A model generated the notes under the pieces. That model ran no database searches. It was given only the letters and a program-made list of their open reading frames with translations, and was not told where the DNA came from. The translations under genes were made by a program, and so were the position numbers. From Campylobacter concisus (GTDB lineage: Bacteria > Campylobacterota > Campylobacteria > Campylobacterales > Campylobacteraceae): DNA of 64,000 nt. The stretch spans positions 1 to 64,000 of the forward strand of contig NZ_PPAF01000008.1 in the NCBI RefSeq assembly GCF_002913045.1, given 5' to 3'. Of this stretch, positions 17,424-27,203 are shown piece after piece. The first letter of the stretch is position 1. Every line of letters starts with the position of its first letter.

Positions 17424-19013
17424 TTAGCTCTCAAGCCCCAAATTTGCTCTATACTCTTCATATGTACCTTTAAAATCAACCACTTCGCCATTGCCTTTTA
17501 GGTGTAAAATTCTATTTGCAAAGGCGTCTATCAGCTCCCTATCGTGGCTCACGCAGATGACTGAGCCGTTAAAGTTATAAAACGCCTCGCCAAGCGCGAT
17601 GATAGCTTCAAGGTCGAGGTGGTTATTTGGCTCGTCCATAACAAGTAAATTTGGCCTATGAAGCATGAGCTGAGCTAGTCTTACTCGGTGTTTTTCGCCA
17701 CCACTTAGCGCGCCAACTGCCTTTTCTTGCTCGGCACCGCTAAAGAGCATCCTACCAAGGCACTTTCTGATCTCGTCGATGTCCTTGTTTTTGGCATCTT
17801 GCAAGTACTCATAAAGCTTTAGCTCGCCATCTATCTTATTTACCGTATCTTGCGCAAAATACCCTAGCTCGATGGTCGCGCCTATATGTACCTCTCCCGC
17901 GTCAGGCTTTAGCTCGCCCATTATGATCTTACAAAGCGTACTTTTACCAACGCCGTTATGACCGATGATGGCTAGCTTGTCGCCCTTTTCAAGCTTAAAG
18001 TTAAAATTTTCAAATATCACTTTATCATCAAATTTCTTACTTACATTTTTAAGCTCTATTAGCTCGTTTCCTATCTCGCGGTTTGCACGAAATAGAATGC
18101 TTGGATCACGCCTGCTTGATACTGCGATCTCCGCGATATCAAGCTTTTCAAGCTGTTTTGCACGAGAGGTTGCTTGCCTTGCTTTGCTCGCATTTGCTGA
18201 AAATCTCGCGATAAATTTCTCCAGCTCCTCTTTCTCTTTTAGCTTCTTATCACGCTCCATCTCATGCTGCTTTGCGATCAAATTTGCAGCCATATACCAG
18301 TCGTCATAGTTGCCTGAAAACTCGCGAATTTTCTTAAAATCTACATCCAAAATGTTTGTACAAACTCTATTTAAAAAATGCCTATCGTGGCTGATAACCA
18401 CAAGTGTACCCTCGTGGCGGTTTAGCTCGTTTTCTAGCCATGCGATTGCGTCTATATCAAGGTTGTTTGTCGGCTCGTCTAAGAACAAGATGTCTGGCTT
18501 TGGAAAGAGTACTTGAGCTAGCAAAACCTTAACTTTATCGGAGTTTTCAACCTCGCTCATAAGCTTATCAAATTCATTTAACCCAAGCGAGCTTAGGATT
18601 TTTTCTATCCTAGTCTCGTACTCGTAGCTTGGATCTTCCTCGGCGCTTATCATTTCAAGCTCACTTAAGCGCTCATTTATCTCATCTGTAAATTCCTCGC
18701 TCATATAGAGCTTTTCTTTCTCTTTCACAGCGTCATATAGGCGTTTGTTGCCATAAAGTACCGCGTCTTTTAGCGTGAAATTTTCAAACGCAAACTGATC
18801 TTGCCCAAGCACGCCAACCTTTAGTCCATTTTCTATGATGATCTCGCCGCTAGTTGGCTCGATAGCTCCGCTTAAAATTTTTAAAAATGTCGATTTACCA
18901 GCGCCATTTGCACCGATTAGTCCGTATCTGTTGTGGCGATTTAGCTTTAAATTTACATCCTCAAATAGCAAACTGCTTGCAAATCTTTGAGTAAGTCCCC
19001 TAACTTCTAACAT
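17424..19013 (-). CDS. ABC-F family ATPase (YbiT-like translation factor)
   Basis: The 529-residue soluble protein has two ATP-binding cassettes and no membrane domain. NBD1 has Walker A GANGAGKST and Walker B DILFLDEPTNNLD, but its signature loop is degenerate (NSDKVKVLLAQ in place of LSGGQ). NBD2 has GHNGVGKST, an intact LSGGEKHRVRLAQ and LLVMDEPNNHLD. A charged inter-domain linker lies at about residues 240-310. This layout matches E. coli YbiT, a ribosome-associated ABC-F protein. It stands alone with its own terminator; AAGGA precedes the ATG. Confidence 0.9.
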   Translation of the reverse strand: MLEVRGLTQRFASSLLFEDVNLKLNRHNRYGLIGANGAGKSTFLKILSGAIEPTSGEIIIENGLKVGVLGQDQFAFENFTLKDAVLYGNKRLYDAVKEKEKLYMSEEFTDEINERLSELEMISAEEDPSYEYETRIEKILSSLGLNEFDKLMSEVENSDKVKVLLAQVLFPKPDILFLDEPTNNLDIDAIAWLENELNRHEGTLVVISHDRHFLNRVCTNILDVDFKKIREFSGNYDDWYMAANLIAKQHEMERDKKLKEKEELEKFIARFSANASKARQATSRAKQLEKLDIAEIAVSSRRDPSILFRANREIGNELIELKNVSKKFDDKVIFENFNFKLEKGDKLAIIGHNGVGKSTLCKIIMGELKPDAGEVHIGATIELGYFAQDTVNKIDGELKLYEYLQDAKNKDIDEIRKCLGRMLFSGAEQEKAVGALSGGEKHRVRLAQLMLHRPNLLVMDEPNNHLDLEAIIALGEAFYNFNGSVICVSHDRELIDAFANRILHLKGNGEVVDFKGTYEEYRANLGLES

Positions 19014-19076
19014 TATTTTTCCTTGAATTTATTTTTTTGCGATTTTGCCTAAAATTTGATTAAAAAGCCATTTTTG

Positions 19077-19622
19077 CTACTTTAGCCTAAAATGACCTGT
19101 GATTTTGTAGCTATAAAGTATATTTTCTTCTTGTACGCCAGAGCCGATATTGTGGATTACAAGCGGTGTTTGGCCTTCAAATTTATCTGAGATCACGCCA
19201 ATGTGAGGTAAATTTTTTGGTAGCATCCATGTGACGATATCGCCTGGCAGAAATTTATCATCGCTCACCTCAAAACCTTTCCTTTTTAGATAGGCGGCAA
19301 TGTTTAAAACACGCCTGTGATCGATGTTTTTATCAGCCTTTTTAAGTCCCCATTTTTTAGGATAGCTCGCGAAATTTCTACTCATATCTTCAAAAATGAG
19401 CCTTTGCAGATCCATATCCTGATAACGTAGCGCCCTTACCACAACGTCGGCGCAAACGCCCTTTTTGATATCCACGTCGCCCATAGGATAGGCGAGCCTT
19501 TCGTAGCTTGGATCGTAACTTAGCGTCACGCCGATCTGCAACCTAGCATCATTTACAAATTTACTCGCCGAAAAGGCAAAAATTTGTGTGGCAAAAAGAG
19601 CCAAAAGCAGAAATTTCTTCAT
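19077..19622 (-). CDS. DUF1287 family secreted protein
   Basis: The 181-residue protein has a Sec signal peptide (MKKFLLLALFATQIFAFSA, cleavage near residue 18). The rest shows the DUF1287 pattern: YDPSYERLAYPMGDVDIKKGVCADVVVRALR, then WGLKKADKNIDHRRV, then PGDIVTW and HIGVIS. Conserved Cys and His residues and the resemblance to NlpC/P60 folds suggest a thiol hydrolase acting on cell wall or peptides; this is inference. It starts 3 nt after pgi and is likely translated with it. Confidence 0.82.
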   Translation of the reverse strand: MKKFLLLALFATQIFAFSASKFVNDARLQIGVTLSYDPSYERLAYPMGDVDIKKGVCADVVVRALRYQDMDLQRLIFEDMSRNFASYPKKWGLKKADKNIDHRRVLNIAAYLKRKGFEVSDDKFLPGDIVTWMLPKNLPHIGVISDKFEGQTPLVIHNIGSGVQEENILYSYKITGHFRLK

Positions 19623-19625
19623 TTC

Positions 19626-20846
19626 TTACTTTAAAAGCATGGTTTTTAGGATACGTTTTCCTATCTCAACGCCAGGCTGATCATAGGTGTTGATGCCTAG
19701 CATGATGCCAGTGGCCGAGGTGAGCAACTCGTAGTAGAAAATGAGCCAGCCAGCATGAAACTCATCAAGCCTCTCAAGCGTGATAGTATCGACACTTATG
19801 CCCTCTTGCACCAGCGCCATAGCTGTCGCGTCGCACTGCAAATTTATAAGCTCATTTAGGCTTAGACCTGCCACAAAATCGCACTCTTCAAGCCCTTTTA
19901 GGCTCAAATTTGGGATAGCCTTGTCGCTCGCGTGATCTTTTATCTTTATAAATGTCACACTCTTATCTTTTACACCGTCCATGATAAGCTGCAAAAAGCT
20001 GTGCTGATCGCGACTACCGACAAGTCCAACTGGCGTAAGACCAACCCTTTTATAGCCTCTTTTTTTACCAAGGCTCTCCGCCCAAAGCTGCACGTACCAG
20101 TCGTTAAATTCAAAAAATCTATCGCAATAGCTAAATATGACATTTATGCTCGCATTTCTGCTAGTGGCGTAGTGGTAAGCTTTAGCGACTATTGAACTAT
20201 CCTTTTGCTCGATGTATTGCTTCTTGCAAGCAAGCGCGCCATCCAAAAGTGCCCTTATATCGTAGCCACAGATACCAAGAGGCACAAGACCTATCGCACT
20301 TAGCACGCTAAATCTCCCTCCAACATTTTTTGGGATATTAAAAAATTTAATGCCATTTTCTTTGGCAAAATTTTCTAAATTTGTCCCAGGATCAGTGATG
20401 ATGAGGAAATTTTTGCCTAAATTTTGAGGCTTAAAGTCATCAAGCAGGCACTTAAAAATAGTGATCGTCTCGATCGTATTGCCTGATTTTGAGCTTATTA
20501 TAAAAAGCGTTTCGTCAAAATTTAGCCCATCAAGCGTGCTTTTGTAGCTGCAAGAATCAACGTTATCTAAAAATAAAAGCTCTCTTTTTATCCCCTTTGT
20601 GCCATCAAGCATCAATTTTAGCGCCTTTACGCCAAGACTGCTGCCGCCAATGCCAACAAGTACTACATTTTTGATATGAGCTAGCCCCTTTTCATACTCC
20701 TCGATCTCGCCTAGTAAATTTTGCCCAAGCACTGGCAGGTGGTAGTAGCCTATCTCGCCGCTTTCGTACTCGTCATTTATGCGTTTGGCGTATGAGTCGA
20801 TGACATCGCTACTTGCAAAGTTAAATTTAAATGAAGTTTCTATCAT
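19626..20846 (-). CDS. pgi: glucose-6-phosphate isomerase
   Basis: It interconverts glucose 6-phosphate and fructose 6-phosphate. In Campylobacter, which lacks phosphofructokinase, this serves gluconeogenesis and sugar-nucleotide supply. Motifs: VGIGGSSLGVKAL, the SGNTIET sugar-phosphate site, NVGGRFSVLSAIG and QLWAESLGKK. At 406 residues it is the short form typical of epsilonproteobacteria. It overlaps galU by 4 nt (ATGA), so the two are translationally coupled. Confidence 0.95.
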   Translation of the reverse strand: MIETSFKFNFASSDVIDSYAKRINDEYESGEIGYYHLPVLGQNLLGEIEEYEKGLAHIKNVVLVGIGGSSLGVKALKLMLDGTKGIKRELLFLDNVDSCSYKSTLDGLNFDETLFIISSKSGNTIETITIFKCLLDDFKPQNLGKNFLIITDPGTNLENFAKENGIKFFNIPKNVGGRFSVLSAIGLVPLGICGYDIRALLDGALACKKQYIEQKDSSIVAKAYHYATSRNASINVIFSYCDRFFEFNDWYVQLWAESLGKKRGYKRVGLTPVGLVGSRDQHSFLQLIMDGVKDKSVTFIKIKDHASDKAIPNLSLKGLEECDFVAGLSLNELINLQCDATAMALVQEGISVDTITLERLDEFHAGWLIFYYELLTSATGIMLGINTYDQPGVEIGKRILKTMLLK

Positions 20847-21664
20847 TTACTGCACTCGTAAAAGAAATTTGTAGCCTCGACGAACCCATCGATACTGCCG
20901 CAGTCAAACCTCTTACCCTTAAATTTATAAGCCAGCACCATGCCATCTTTTGCCTGCGTTTTTAGCGCGTCTGTAATCTGAATTTCGCCGTTTTTGCCTG
21001 GGTTTGTTCGCTCTAAGATATTAAAAATATCTGGCGTTAGGATGTAGCGCCCGATTATCGCTAAATTTGTCGGAGCCTCGGCAGGATCAGGCTTTTCAAC
21101 CATATCATCAACCATTATAAGATCATCTTCTATAAACCTGCCGCTTACGACGCCATAAGACTTAGTCTGCTCTTTTGGCACCTCCATCACTGCAACGACG
21201 CTGCAGCGATATTTCTCATAAATTTTAACCATCTGTGAAAGCACACCCTCGCCGTTTTCATTTATACATAGATCATCTGCCAAAATGACCCCAAATGCCT
21301 CGTCACGAACTAGAGTTTTGCCCGTATAAATGGCGTGTCCAAGCCCTTTCATAGCATTTTGCCTAGTAAATGAAAATGTGCATGAACTCATTAAATTTCT
21401 AACTTCGCTTAGCAGTGACTCTTTTGAGCTACCAGCGATCTCTTTTTCCAGCTCATAGCTTATATCAAAATAGTCCTCAAGCGCCCTTTTTCCGCGTCCT
21501 GTGACAAAGGCCATATTATCCATGCCAGCCTCAAGTGCCTCATCAACGCCGTAGTGAATGAGCGGTTTTGTAAGTATCGGCAACATCTCTTTTGGGAGCG
21601 ATTTTGTAGCTGGCAAAAACCTCGTTCCGTATCCAGCCGCTGGAAATAGGCAAGTTTGTATCAT
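20843..21664 (-). CDS. galU: UTP-glucose-1-phosphate uridylyltransferase
   Basis: It makes UDP-glucose for surface polysaccharides. The 273-residue protein starts with the nucleotidyltransferase loop FPAAGYGTRFLPATKSLPKEMLP. It has GLGHAIYTGK, the LADDLCINE metal site and DMVEKPDP. AAGGA sits before the ATG. First gene of galU-pgi-DUF1287. GalU and Pgi together make hexose phosphate available for glycan synthesis. Confidence 0.95.
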   Translation of the reverse strand: MIQTCLFPAAGYGTRFLPATKSLPKEMLPILTKPLIHYGVDEALEAGMDNMAFVTGRGKRALEDYFDISYELEKEIAGSSKESLLSEVRNLMSSCTFSFTRQNAMKGLGHAIYTGKTLVRDEAFGVILADDLCINENGEGVLSQMVKIYEKYRCSVVAVMEVPKEQTKSYGVVSGRFIEDDLIMVDDMVEKPDPAEAPTNLAIIGRYILTPDIFNILERTNPGKNGEIQITDALKTQAKDGMVLAYKFKGKRFDCGSIDGFVEATNFFYECSK

Positions 21665-21790
21665 TTTAGTCCTTCATGAAAAATTGCAAAATTCTACTAT
21701 CTTTTCCTTAATAATATAAATTTGTCTGAATTTACAAGGCTTTAATTAGCAAATTGATAAGATTTTTAAAATTTTAAAAAAAGAGCAAAT

Positions 21791-22426
21791 TTGCAGACGA
21801 TTGATAGGATTTTTAAAGCACAGCTTGATATAAAAAAGTCAAATTTTTTAGCATTTTTATGCCCGATTAGCTCGTTTAAAAGTTTGCATGAACACCTAAA
21901 AGAGGAGTATTTTAAGGCCGTTCATGTAGTTTGGGCAACAAGAGAGCTAAACAAATACGGACAAATCGTTGAAAATCAAAGTGATGATGGCGAGCCAAAG
22001 GGCACTAGCGGCCAGCCAAGCCTAAATGCGCTAAGAGGAGCCGAGCTTATAAACGTTGGGGTCTTGATAGTTCGCTACTTTGGGGGGATAAAGCTTGGCA
22101 CTGGAGGGCTTGTCAGAGCCTACTCAGGGGCTGTGAATGAAGCGATAAATGAAGCGATAAAAGATGGTGGTGTGATGAAATTTGAGATAAAAGATGAGAC
22201 TAAATTTTTTACGCCATTTTCGCTGATGAGCCGCTTTGAGCACTACTTTGCTACTAAAAATTTAAGCGAGTTTGAAAGAGAATTTAATGACACTGGAGCG
22301 ATCTGGAGCGTAAATTTAAACGAAGCCGAGTTTGCCGAACTATTTAAATTTTGCAAAGAATTTGAAGCAAGCGAGTTTAAATTTCTAGCCTTGCCACTTG
22401 GCAGCAAAGCGCTGTTTATTTATTAA
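21791..22426 (+). CDS. YigZ/IMPACT family protein
   Basis: The 211-residue protein has the IMPACT N-terminal domain (residues 1-110), with KKSNFLAFLCPISS and the signature DDGEPKGTSGQPSLNAL...VGVLIVRYFGGIKLGTGGLVRAYSGA. A small C-terminal DUF1949-like domain follows. The bacterial role is not settled; ribosome or translation stress functions have been proposed for relatives. It starts with TTG because the conserved N-terminus leaves no ATG. It is followed by lgt after 36 nt. Confidence 0.88.
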   Translation: MQTIDRIFKAQLDIKKSNFLAFLCPISSFKSLHEHLKEEYFKAVHVVWATRELNKYGQIVENQSDDGEPKGTSGQPSLNALRGAELINVGVLIVRYFGGIKLGTGGLVRAYSGAVNEAINEAIKDGGVMKFEIKDETKFFTPFSLMSRFEHYFATKNLSEFEREFNDTGAIWSVNLNEAEFAELFKFCKEFEASEFKFLALPLGSKALFIY

Positions 22427-22462
22427 TTGTAAAATCGCACAAATTTAAAAAGAAAGTAAAAA

Positions 22463-23278
22463 ATGGAAATTTGGAACGACATTTATAACCACTTTAACCC
22501 AGTCGCCTTTAGCCTCTTTGGTTTTAGCGTGCACTGGTATGGGCTTATGTATATTTTAGCCCTTGTTTTGGCGCTCGCTATGGCAAAGTATCTCGTTAAA
22601 AAAGATGATATCCCTATCTCAAATCAACTTTTAGATAACTACTTTTTTTGGGTAGAAATAGGCGTCATTTTAGGCGCTAGACTTGGCTGGGTTTTAGTAT
22701 ATTCAGGTGAAGCAAGCTACTATCTAACGCAGCCTTGGCAAATTTTTAATCCAATCCATAACGGCGAGTTTATAGGAATTCGCGGCATGAGCTATCACGG
22801 CGCCGTGGTTGGCTTTTTACTAGCGACAATTTTATTTTGCAAAAGATATAAGCAAAACGCTTGGCAGCTACTTGATCTTTGCGCCATCTGCATACCTTTT
22901 GGCTACACCTTTGGCAGGATAGGAAATTTCTTAAATCAAGAGCTTTTTGGACGTGTCACAGACGTGCCTTGGGCGATAAATGTCTTTGGTCAGCCAAGAC
23001 ATCCAAGCCAGCTTTACGAGGCATTCTTAGAAGGTTTAGTTATTTTTATCATTTTATTTTTATATAGAAAATATAAGAAATTTAATGGCGAACTCATAGC
23101 ACTTTACGCCATTTTATACACATTTGCAAGATTTATTTGCGAGTTTTTTAGAGAGCCTGATTCTGGACTTGGATTTATTATTTTTGATCTTTCAATGGGT
23201 CAAATTTTATCACTTATCATGTGTGGGTTGGGAATTTTTATCTATATTAAACTTTATAAGAGTTTTACGAAAATTTAA
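22463..23278 (+). CDS. lgt: phosphatidylglycerol-prolipoprotein diacylglyceryl transferase
   Basis: This membrane enzyme attaches diacylglycerol to the lipobox cysteine of prolipoproteins (for example the binding protein at 48041). The 271-residue protein has about seven helices, [10 protein letters not shown], the [10 protein letters not shown] catalytic loop and the signature [22 protein letters not shown] and [12 protein letters not shown] follow. ATG start with a weak ribosome site (AAAGAAAG). Confidence 0.96.
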   Translation: MEIWNDIYNHFNPVAFSLFGFSVHWYGLMYILALVLALAMAKYLVKKDDIPISNQLLDNYFFWVEIGVILGARLGWVLVYSGEASYYLTQPWQIFNPIHNGEFIGIRGMSYHGAVVGFLLATILFCKRYKQNAWQLLDLCAICIPFGYTFGRIGNFLNQELFGRVTDVPWAINVFGQPRHPSQLYEAFLEGLVIFIILFLYRKYKKFNGELIALYAILYTFARFICEFFREPDSGLGFIIFDLSMGQILSLIMCGLGIFIYIKLYKSFTKI

Positions 23279-23315
23279 TGTCAATATTTAAAATTTATTA
23301 AAGTAAAGTTCTGAT

Positions 23316-23346
23316 AACATTAGCTTTATCAATTAATGCTAATGTT
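23316..23346 (+). promoter_or_regulatory. hairpin between lgt and frdC (terminator or leader structure)
   Basis: AACATTAGC and GCTAATGTT form a perfect 9-bp stem with a 13-nt loop, 37 nt after lgt. The right arm can also pair with sequence further right (see findings). It could be the lgt terminator, since T-rich sequence follows, or part of the frd leader. Confidence 0.5.
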
Positions 23347-23397
23347 TAAATTAGTATTAAGAAATGATAACTTATTTCAAATTTCTTAGGAGGGCTC

Positions 23398-24096
23398 ATG
23401 ACCGGGCTTATAGAAGGTTTTTTGGGGAAACGGTCGGACGGCAAAAAAAGCCGCACTCCAGCCGCTTGGGATAGATGGCAAAGTATTACAGGATTTATTC
23501 TAGCCTGTTTCATATTGTGCCATATGGTTTTTACTTCTACTATACTACTTGGCAAAGACGCATTTAACGCTGTCGTAGGATTTGCAGAGGCTAAATTTTT
23601 ATTTGGCGAGGCTACTTGGTGGATCACAAATGTTATAGCTGCTGTTATCTTTGTAGTTTTTGTAACTCACGCCTTCTTGGCAATGAGAAAATTTCCTGCG
23701 AACTACAGACAATATCTAATGTTTAGAGGCCACAAAGACCGCATGAAGCACCTTGATACCACACTTTGGTGGTTCCAGTTTTTAACAGGCTTTGCTCTAT
23801 TTTTTGCAGCAAGCGCCCACCTCATCGACATCATCTTTGGTGGTCACATCACTGCTGATAAGTCAGCTGCTGCATTTCACAAACTAGAAATTTTCTACTT
23901 CGCACTACTTGTTTTCATGGTCGTTCACGCTGGCGTTGGCATGTACCGCTTATATGTTAAATGGGTAAGTATTGATGGCGCAAACAAACACGAAATGCTT
24001 GCTAAAAGAAATAAGGCAAAGACAGTTGTATTTGTCATTTATGGCATACTTGCTGTGATCGCGCTAATCGCCGATTTCGTGTGGATCAGCCATTAA
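23398..24096 (+). CDS. frdC: fumarate reductase cytochrome b subunit
   Basis: This di-heme membrane anchor oxidises menaquinol and passes electrons to FrdB. The 232-residue protein has five helices with His in ILCHMVF, VTHAFL, SAHLID and VVHAGVGMYR. These fit the four heme-ligating histidines of the Wolinella enzyme. GGAGG stands 7 nt before the ATG. First of frdCAB, the order used by epsilonproteobacteria. Confidence 0.96.
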   Translation: MTGLIEGFLGKRSDGKKSRTPAAWDRWQSITGFILACFILCHMVFTSTILLGKDAFNAVVGFAEAKFLFGEATWWITNVIAAVIFVVFVTHAFLAMRKFPANYRQYLMFRGHKDRMKHLDTTLWWFQFLTGFALFFAASAHLIDIIFGGHITADKSAAAFHKLEIFYFALLVFMVVHAGVGMYRLYVKWVSIDGANKHEMLAKRNKAKTVVFVIYGILAVIALIADFVWISH

Positions 24097-24110
24097 AAAG
24101 GAGCTAGAAG

Positions 24111-26129
24111 ATGAATGTAAAATATTATGACGCATTGGTAATTGGTGGTGGTCTAGCTGGTCTTAGAGCTGCTGTGGCTGCTGGAGAAAAGGGCTTAAGC
24201 ACCGTAGTTTTGAGCCTCATCCCTGTAAAACGCTCTCACTCTGCTGCTGCACAAGGCGGCATGCAAGCAAGCCTTGGTAACTCTAAAATGAGTGAAGGTG
24301 ATAACGAAGATGTGCACTTTGCTGACACAGTAAAAGGTAGTGACTGGGGTTGCGACCAGCAAGTTGCACGTATGTTTTGTCAAACTGCTCCAAAAGCTAT
24401 CCGTGAGCTTGCAGCTTGGGGCGTGCCTTGGACTAGGATCACAAAAGGCGAAAGAAGCGCTATCATCAACGCTCAAAAGACAACTATCGTTGAAAAAGAA
24501 GAGGTTCATGGCCTTATCCACTCACGTGACTTTGGTGGTACAAAAAAGTGGAGAACATGCTATACAGCTGACGCAACTGGTCACACCATGCTTTTTGCTG
24601 TTGCAAACGAAGCGCTTAAACACAATGTAGAAATTCACGACCGCAAAGAGGCGATCGCTTTGATACACCAAAATAATCGCTGTTACGGCGCGATCGTTCG
24701 TGACCTAGTAAATGGCGAGATCACAGCTTATGTTTCAAAAGGCACACTTATAGCAACTGGTGGCTATGGTAGAGTTTATAAACACACTACAAACGCTGTT
24801 GTTTGCGAAGGTATCGGCGCTGCGATCGCACTTGAGACTGGCGTAGCTCAGCTTGGCAACATGGAAGCTGTTCAGTTTCACCCAACTCCGATCGTCCCAT
24901 CTGGCATTCTTTTAACAGAAGGTTGCCGCGGCGACGGCGGAATTTTGCGCGACGTGGACGGATACCGCTTTATGCCTGATTATGAGCCTGAGAAAAAAGA
25001 ACTAGCTAGCCGCGACGTCGTAAGCCGCCGCATCATGGAGCATATCCGCGCAGGCAAGGGCGTACCTAGCCCGTACGGATATCATGTTTGGCTAGATATC
25101 TCTATCCTAGGACGCGAGCATATCGAGAAAAACTTACGCGATGTTCAAGAAATTTGCGAAATTTTTAACGGTATCGATCCTGCCGACACCGAAGTGTATA
25201 CCGACGAGAATGGACGCCAACGCGGCAAGGGCTGGGCGCCGATCCTTCCTATGCAGCACTACTCTATGGGCGGCATAAAAACCAAGCCTACAGGCGAGAG
25301 TCCTACGCTAGCGGGTCTATTTAGCGCCGGCGAGGCTGCTTGCTGGGATATGCACGGATTTAACCGTCTAGGTGGCAACTCCGTTTCAGAAACGGTCGTC
25401 GCGGGCATGATCGTGGGAGATTATTTTGCCGACTACTGCGGTAGCCACGAAATAGATATAAATACCGCAGATATAGAAAAATTCGTTAAAAAAGAGGAAG
25501 ACTATCTAAAAAGTCTAGTAGAAAAAGAGGGCAAATTTAACGTATTTGAGATCAAAAACAAGATGAAAGACATCATGTGGGAGCACGTGGCGATCTTTAG
25601 AACCGGCGAAGGTCTAGCCGTAGCGGTAAAAGAGCTAGAAGAGCTTTATAAGCAATCTTTAGATGTCAAAGTCACCAACAAGGCGCTATTTGGCAACCCT
25701 GAGCTTGAGGAAGCCTACCGCGTACCAAAGATGCTAAAACTAGCCCTTTGTATCGCAAAAGGCGCGCTTGATCGCACAGAAAGCCGCGGAGCGCACTGCC
25801 GCGAAGACTATCCGAAACGCGACGACCTAAACTGGCTAAATAGAACTCTAACTAGCTGGAAAGAGGGCGATACGCTACCGACTATCGTGTATGAGCCGCT
25901 TGATATTATGAAAATGGAGATGCCACCAGCATTTAGAGGCTATGGTGCGAAAGGTAATATTATTGAGCATCCAGATAGTGCCATCCGCCAAAAAGAGGTT
26001 GATGAAATTCGTGAGAAAATGCAAGCTGAAGGTAAGAGCAGACAAGAAATTCAAGAGGCTTTAATGCACTATGATCTTCAACCAAAATACAAAGCACCAA
26101 ACGAAAGAGCAGGAATAGGATATGAGTAG
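24111..26129 (+). CDS. frdA: fumarate reductase flavoprotein subunit
   Basis: This is the catalytic subunit, reducing fumarate to succinate at the cytoplasmic face. The 672-residue protein has the FAD dinucleotide fold [14 protein letters not shown], the covalent-FAD His43 in [36 protein letters not shown] and the substrate-site arginine region [10 protein letters not shown]. Base composition changes inside the gene. Roughly 24920-25905 is GC-rich (two 60-nt blocks counted at 58% and 62%) and uses CGC and GCG heavily, unlike both flanks, which suggests a recombined segment. The reading frame and motifs are intact. It overlaps frdB by 8 nt. Confidence 0.97.
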   Translation: MNVKYYDALVIGGGLAGLRAAVAAGEKGLSTVVLSLIPVKRSHSAAAQGGMQASLGNSKMSEGDNEDVHFADTVKGSDWGCDQQVARMFCQTAPKAIRELAAWGVPWTRITKGERSAIINAQKTTIVEKEEVHGLIHSRDFGGTKKWRTCYTADATGHTMLFAVANEALKHNVEIHDRKEAIALIHQNNRCYGAIVRDLVNGEITAYVSKGTLIATGGYGRVYKHTTNAVVCEGIGAAIALETGVAQLGNMEAVQFHPTPIVPSGILLTEGCRGDGGILRDVDGYRFMPDYEPEKKELASRDVVSRRIMEHIRAGKGVPSPYGYHVWLDISILGREHIEKNLRDVQEICEIFNGIDPADTEVYTDENGRQRGKGWAPILPMQHYSMGGIKTKPTGESPTLAGLFSAGEAACWDMHGFNRLGGNSVSETVVAGMIVGDYFADYCGSHEIDINTADIEKFVKKEEDYLKSLVEKEGKFNVFEIKNKMKDIMWEHVAIFRTGEGLAVAVKELEELYKQSLDVKVTNKALFGNPELEEAYRVPKMLKLALCIAKGALDRTESRGAHCREDYPKRDDLNWLNRTLTSWKEGDTLPTIVYEPLDIMKMEMPPAFRGYGAKGNIIEHPDSAIRQKEVDEIREKMQAEGKSRQEIQEALMHYDLQPKYKAPNERAGIGYE

Positions 26130-26841
26130 AAAAATAACCATAAAAGCATTTAAATATAATCCGTTAAGTAAAATTTCAAAGCCGCATTTTGCGACCTACG
26201 AGCTAGAAGAGACTGATGGTATGACATTGTTTATCGCGTTAAATATGATTCGCGAGAAATTTGACCCAGATCTTAGCTTTGACTTTGTTTGTCGTGCTGG
26301 AATTTGTGGAAGTTGTGGCATGCTTGTAAATGGTAAGCCAAGATTAGCTTGTAGAACTCTTACTAAGGATTTTGAAAGCGGAGTAATCGAGCTTATGCCT
26401 TTGCCAGTATTTAAGCTACTAAAAGACCTAAGCGTAGACACCGGCAACTGGATGAATGCGATGAGTAGGCGTGTGGAGAGCTGGATACATACAGACCACG
26501 AGACCGATATCTCTAAGCTTGAGGAAAAGGTTGAGCCTGAAGTAGCGCAAGAGGTATTTGAGCTTGATCGCTGCATTGAGTGCGGTATCTGCGTAGCTGC
26601 GTGCGGTACGGCTATAATGAGGCCTGATTTCATCGGTGCGGTCGGACTTAACCGTGTAGCTAGATTTAAGATCGACGCGCTTGATAAACGAACCGATGAG
26701 GACTTTTACGAGCTTATCGGCGACGATGACGGCGTATTTGGCTGTATGACTTTGCTAGGCTGTGAAGACAACTGCCCTAAACACTTACCACTTCAAAGTC
26801 GCATAGCTTATATGCGTAGAAAAATGGCTGCTATAAAGTAG
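26122..26841 (+). CDS. frdB: fumarate reductase iron-sulfur subunit
   Basis: The 239-residue protein carries the electron chain from FrdC hemes to FrdA FAD. Its 2Fe-2S site is [21 protein letters not shown]; the 4Fe-4S and 3Fe-4S sites are [12 protein letters not shown] and CEDNCPKH with the preceding cysteine in LGC. Its second half is modestly GC-richer than the first. A hairpin 4 nt past the stop ends the operon. Confidence 0.96.
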   Translation: MSRKITIKAFKYNPLSKISKPHFATYELEETDGMTLFIALNMIREKFDPDLSFDFVCRAGICGSCGMLVNGKPRLACRTLTKDFESGVIELMPLPVFKLLKDLSVDTGNWMNAMSRRVESWIHTDHETDISKLEEKVEPEVAQEVFELDRCIECGICVAACGTAIMRPDFIGAVGLNRVARFKIDALDKRTDEDFYELIGDDDGVFGCMTLLGCEDNCPKHLPLQSRIAYMRRKMAAIK

Positions 26842-26845
26842 CAAA

Positions 26846-26862
26846 GGGGCTGTAAAAGCCCC
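26846..26862 (+). terminator. terminator of frdCAB
   Basis: GGGGCT-GTAAA-AGCCCC makes a 6-bp GC-rich stem 4 nt after frdB. The downstream tract on the plus strand is only moderately T-rich. On the other strand CTTT follows, so it may also serve the converging small ORF. Confidence 0.65.
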
Positions 26863-26881
26863 AAATTTACTTCTAAATTTG

Positions 26882-27133
26882 TTAAAAAAGACTGCAAAAA
26901 GATGCCAAAAGGTATAAAAAGATATCAATAGATACAAATAAGAAAAATAAAAATATCAAAAATGGGATTGATAAGAGTGCGCCCATTATATAACCAAGTG
27001 GAAATGCGATAAATATAAATACGATTCCGACACCAGAAACAAAACAAAAAATTAGCGCAAATATCGTAGCAAAGGTGTTTACAAATAAACTAATATTTTC
27101 TAAAAGAAAATTTGTTAGGCCAAGACTTCTCAT
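26882..27133 (-). CDS. small hydrophobic membrane protein, unknown
   Basis: This 83-residue ORF is almost entirely hydrophobic, with two or three potential membrane helices (about residues 15-37 and 43-78). It has an ATG start but no convincing ribosome site. I do not recognise a family. It sits between frdB and a decayed restriction gene. A chance ORF is possible in AT-rich sequence, although the composition is that of a real small membrane protein. Confidence 0.4.
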   Translation of the reverse strand: MRSLGLTNFLLENISLFVNTFATIFALIFCFVSGVGIVFIFIAFPLGYIMGALLSIPFLIFLFFLFVSIDIFLYLLASFCSLF

Positions 27134-27166
27134 GTCTTGATTATAACTTTCAAGCCAAAAAATTTA

Positions 27167-27172
27167 TATAAT
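27167..27172 (+). promoter_or_regulatory. -10 box for the mrr-like gene
   Basis: TATAAT lies 32 nt before the ATG; AAGGA follows 9 nt ahead of the start. Transcription signals are intact although the gene is broken. Confidence 0.5.
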
Positions 27173-27203
27173 TTCAAAAATTTGCTTCATTTAAGGATAT
27201 AAA

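Noticed and set aside
17424..19013. Degenerate signature motif in the first cassette of the ABC-F protein as a sign of decay
   Set aside because: E. coli YbiT has a similar non-canonical sequence at this place, so it is a family trait.
26196..26633. 145-codon minus-strand open frame
   Set aside because: Antisense of frdB; Ser-rich shadow composition and no ribosome site.
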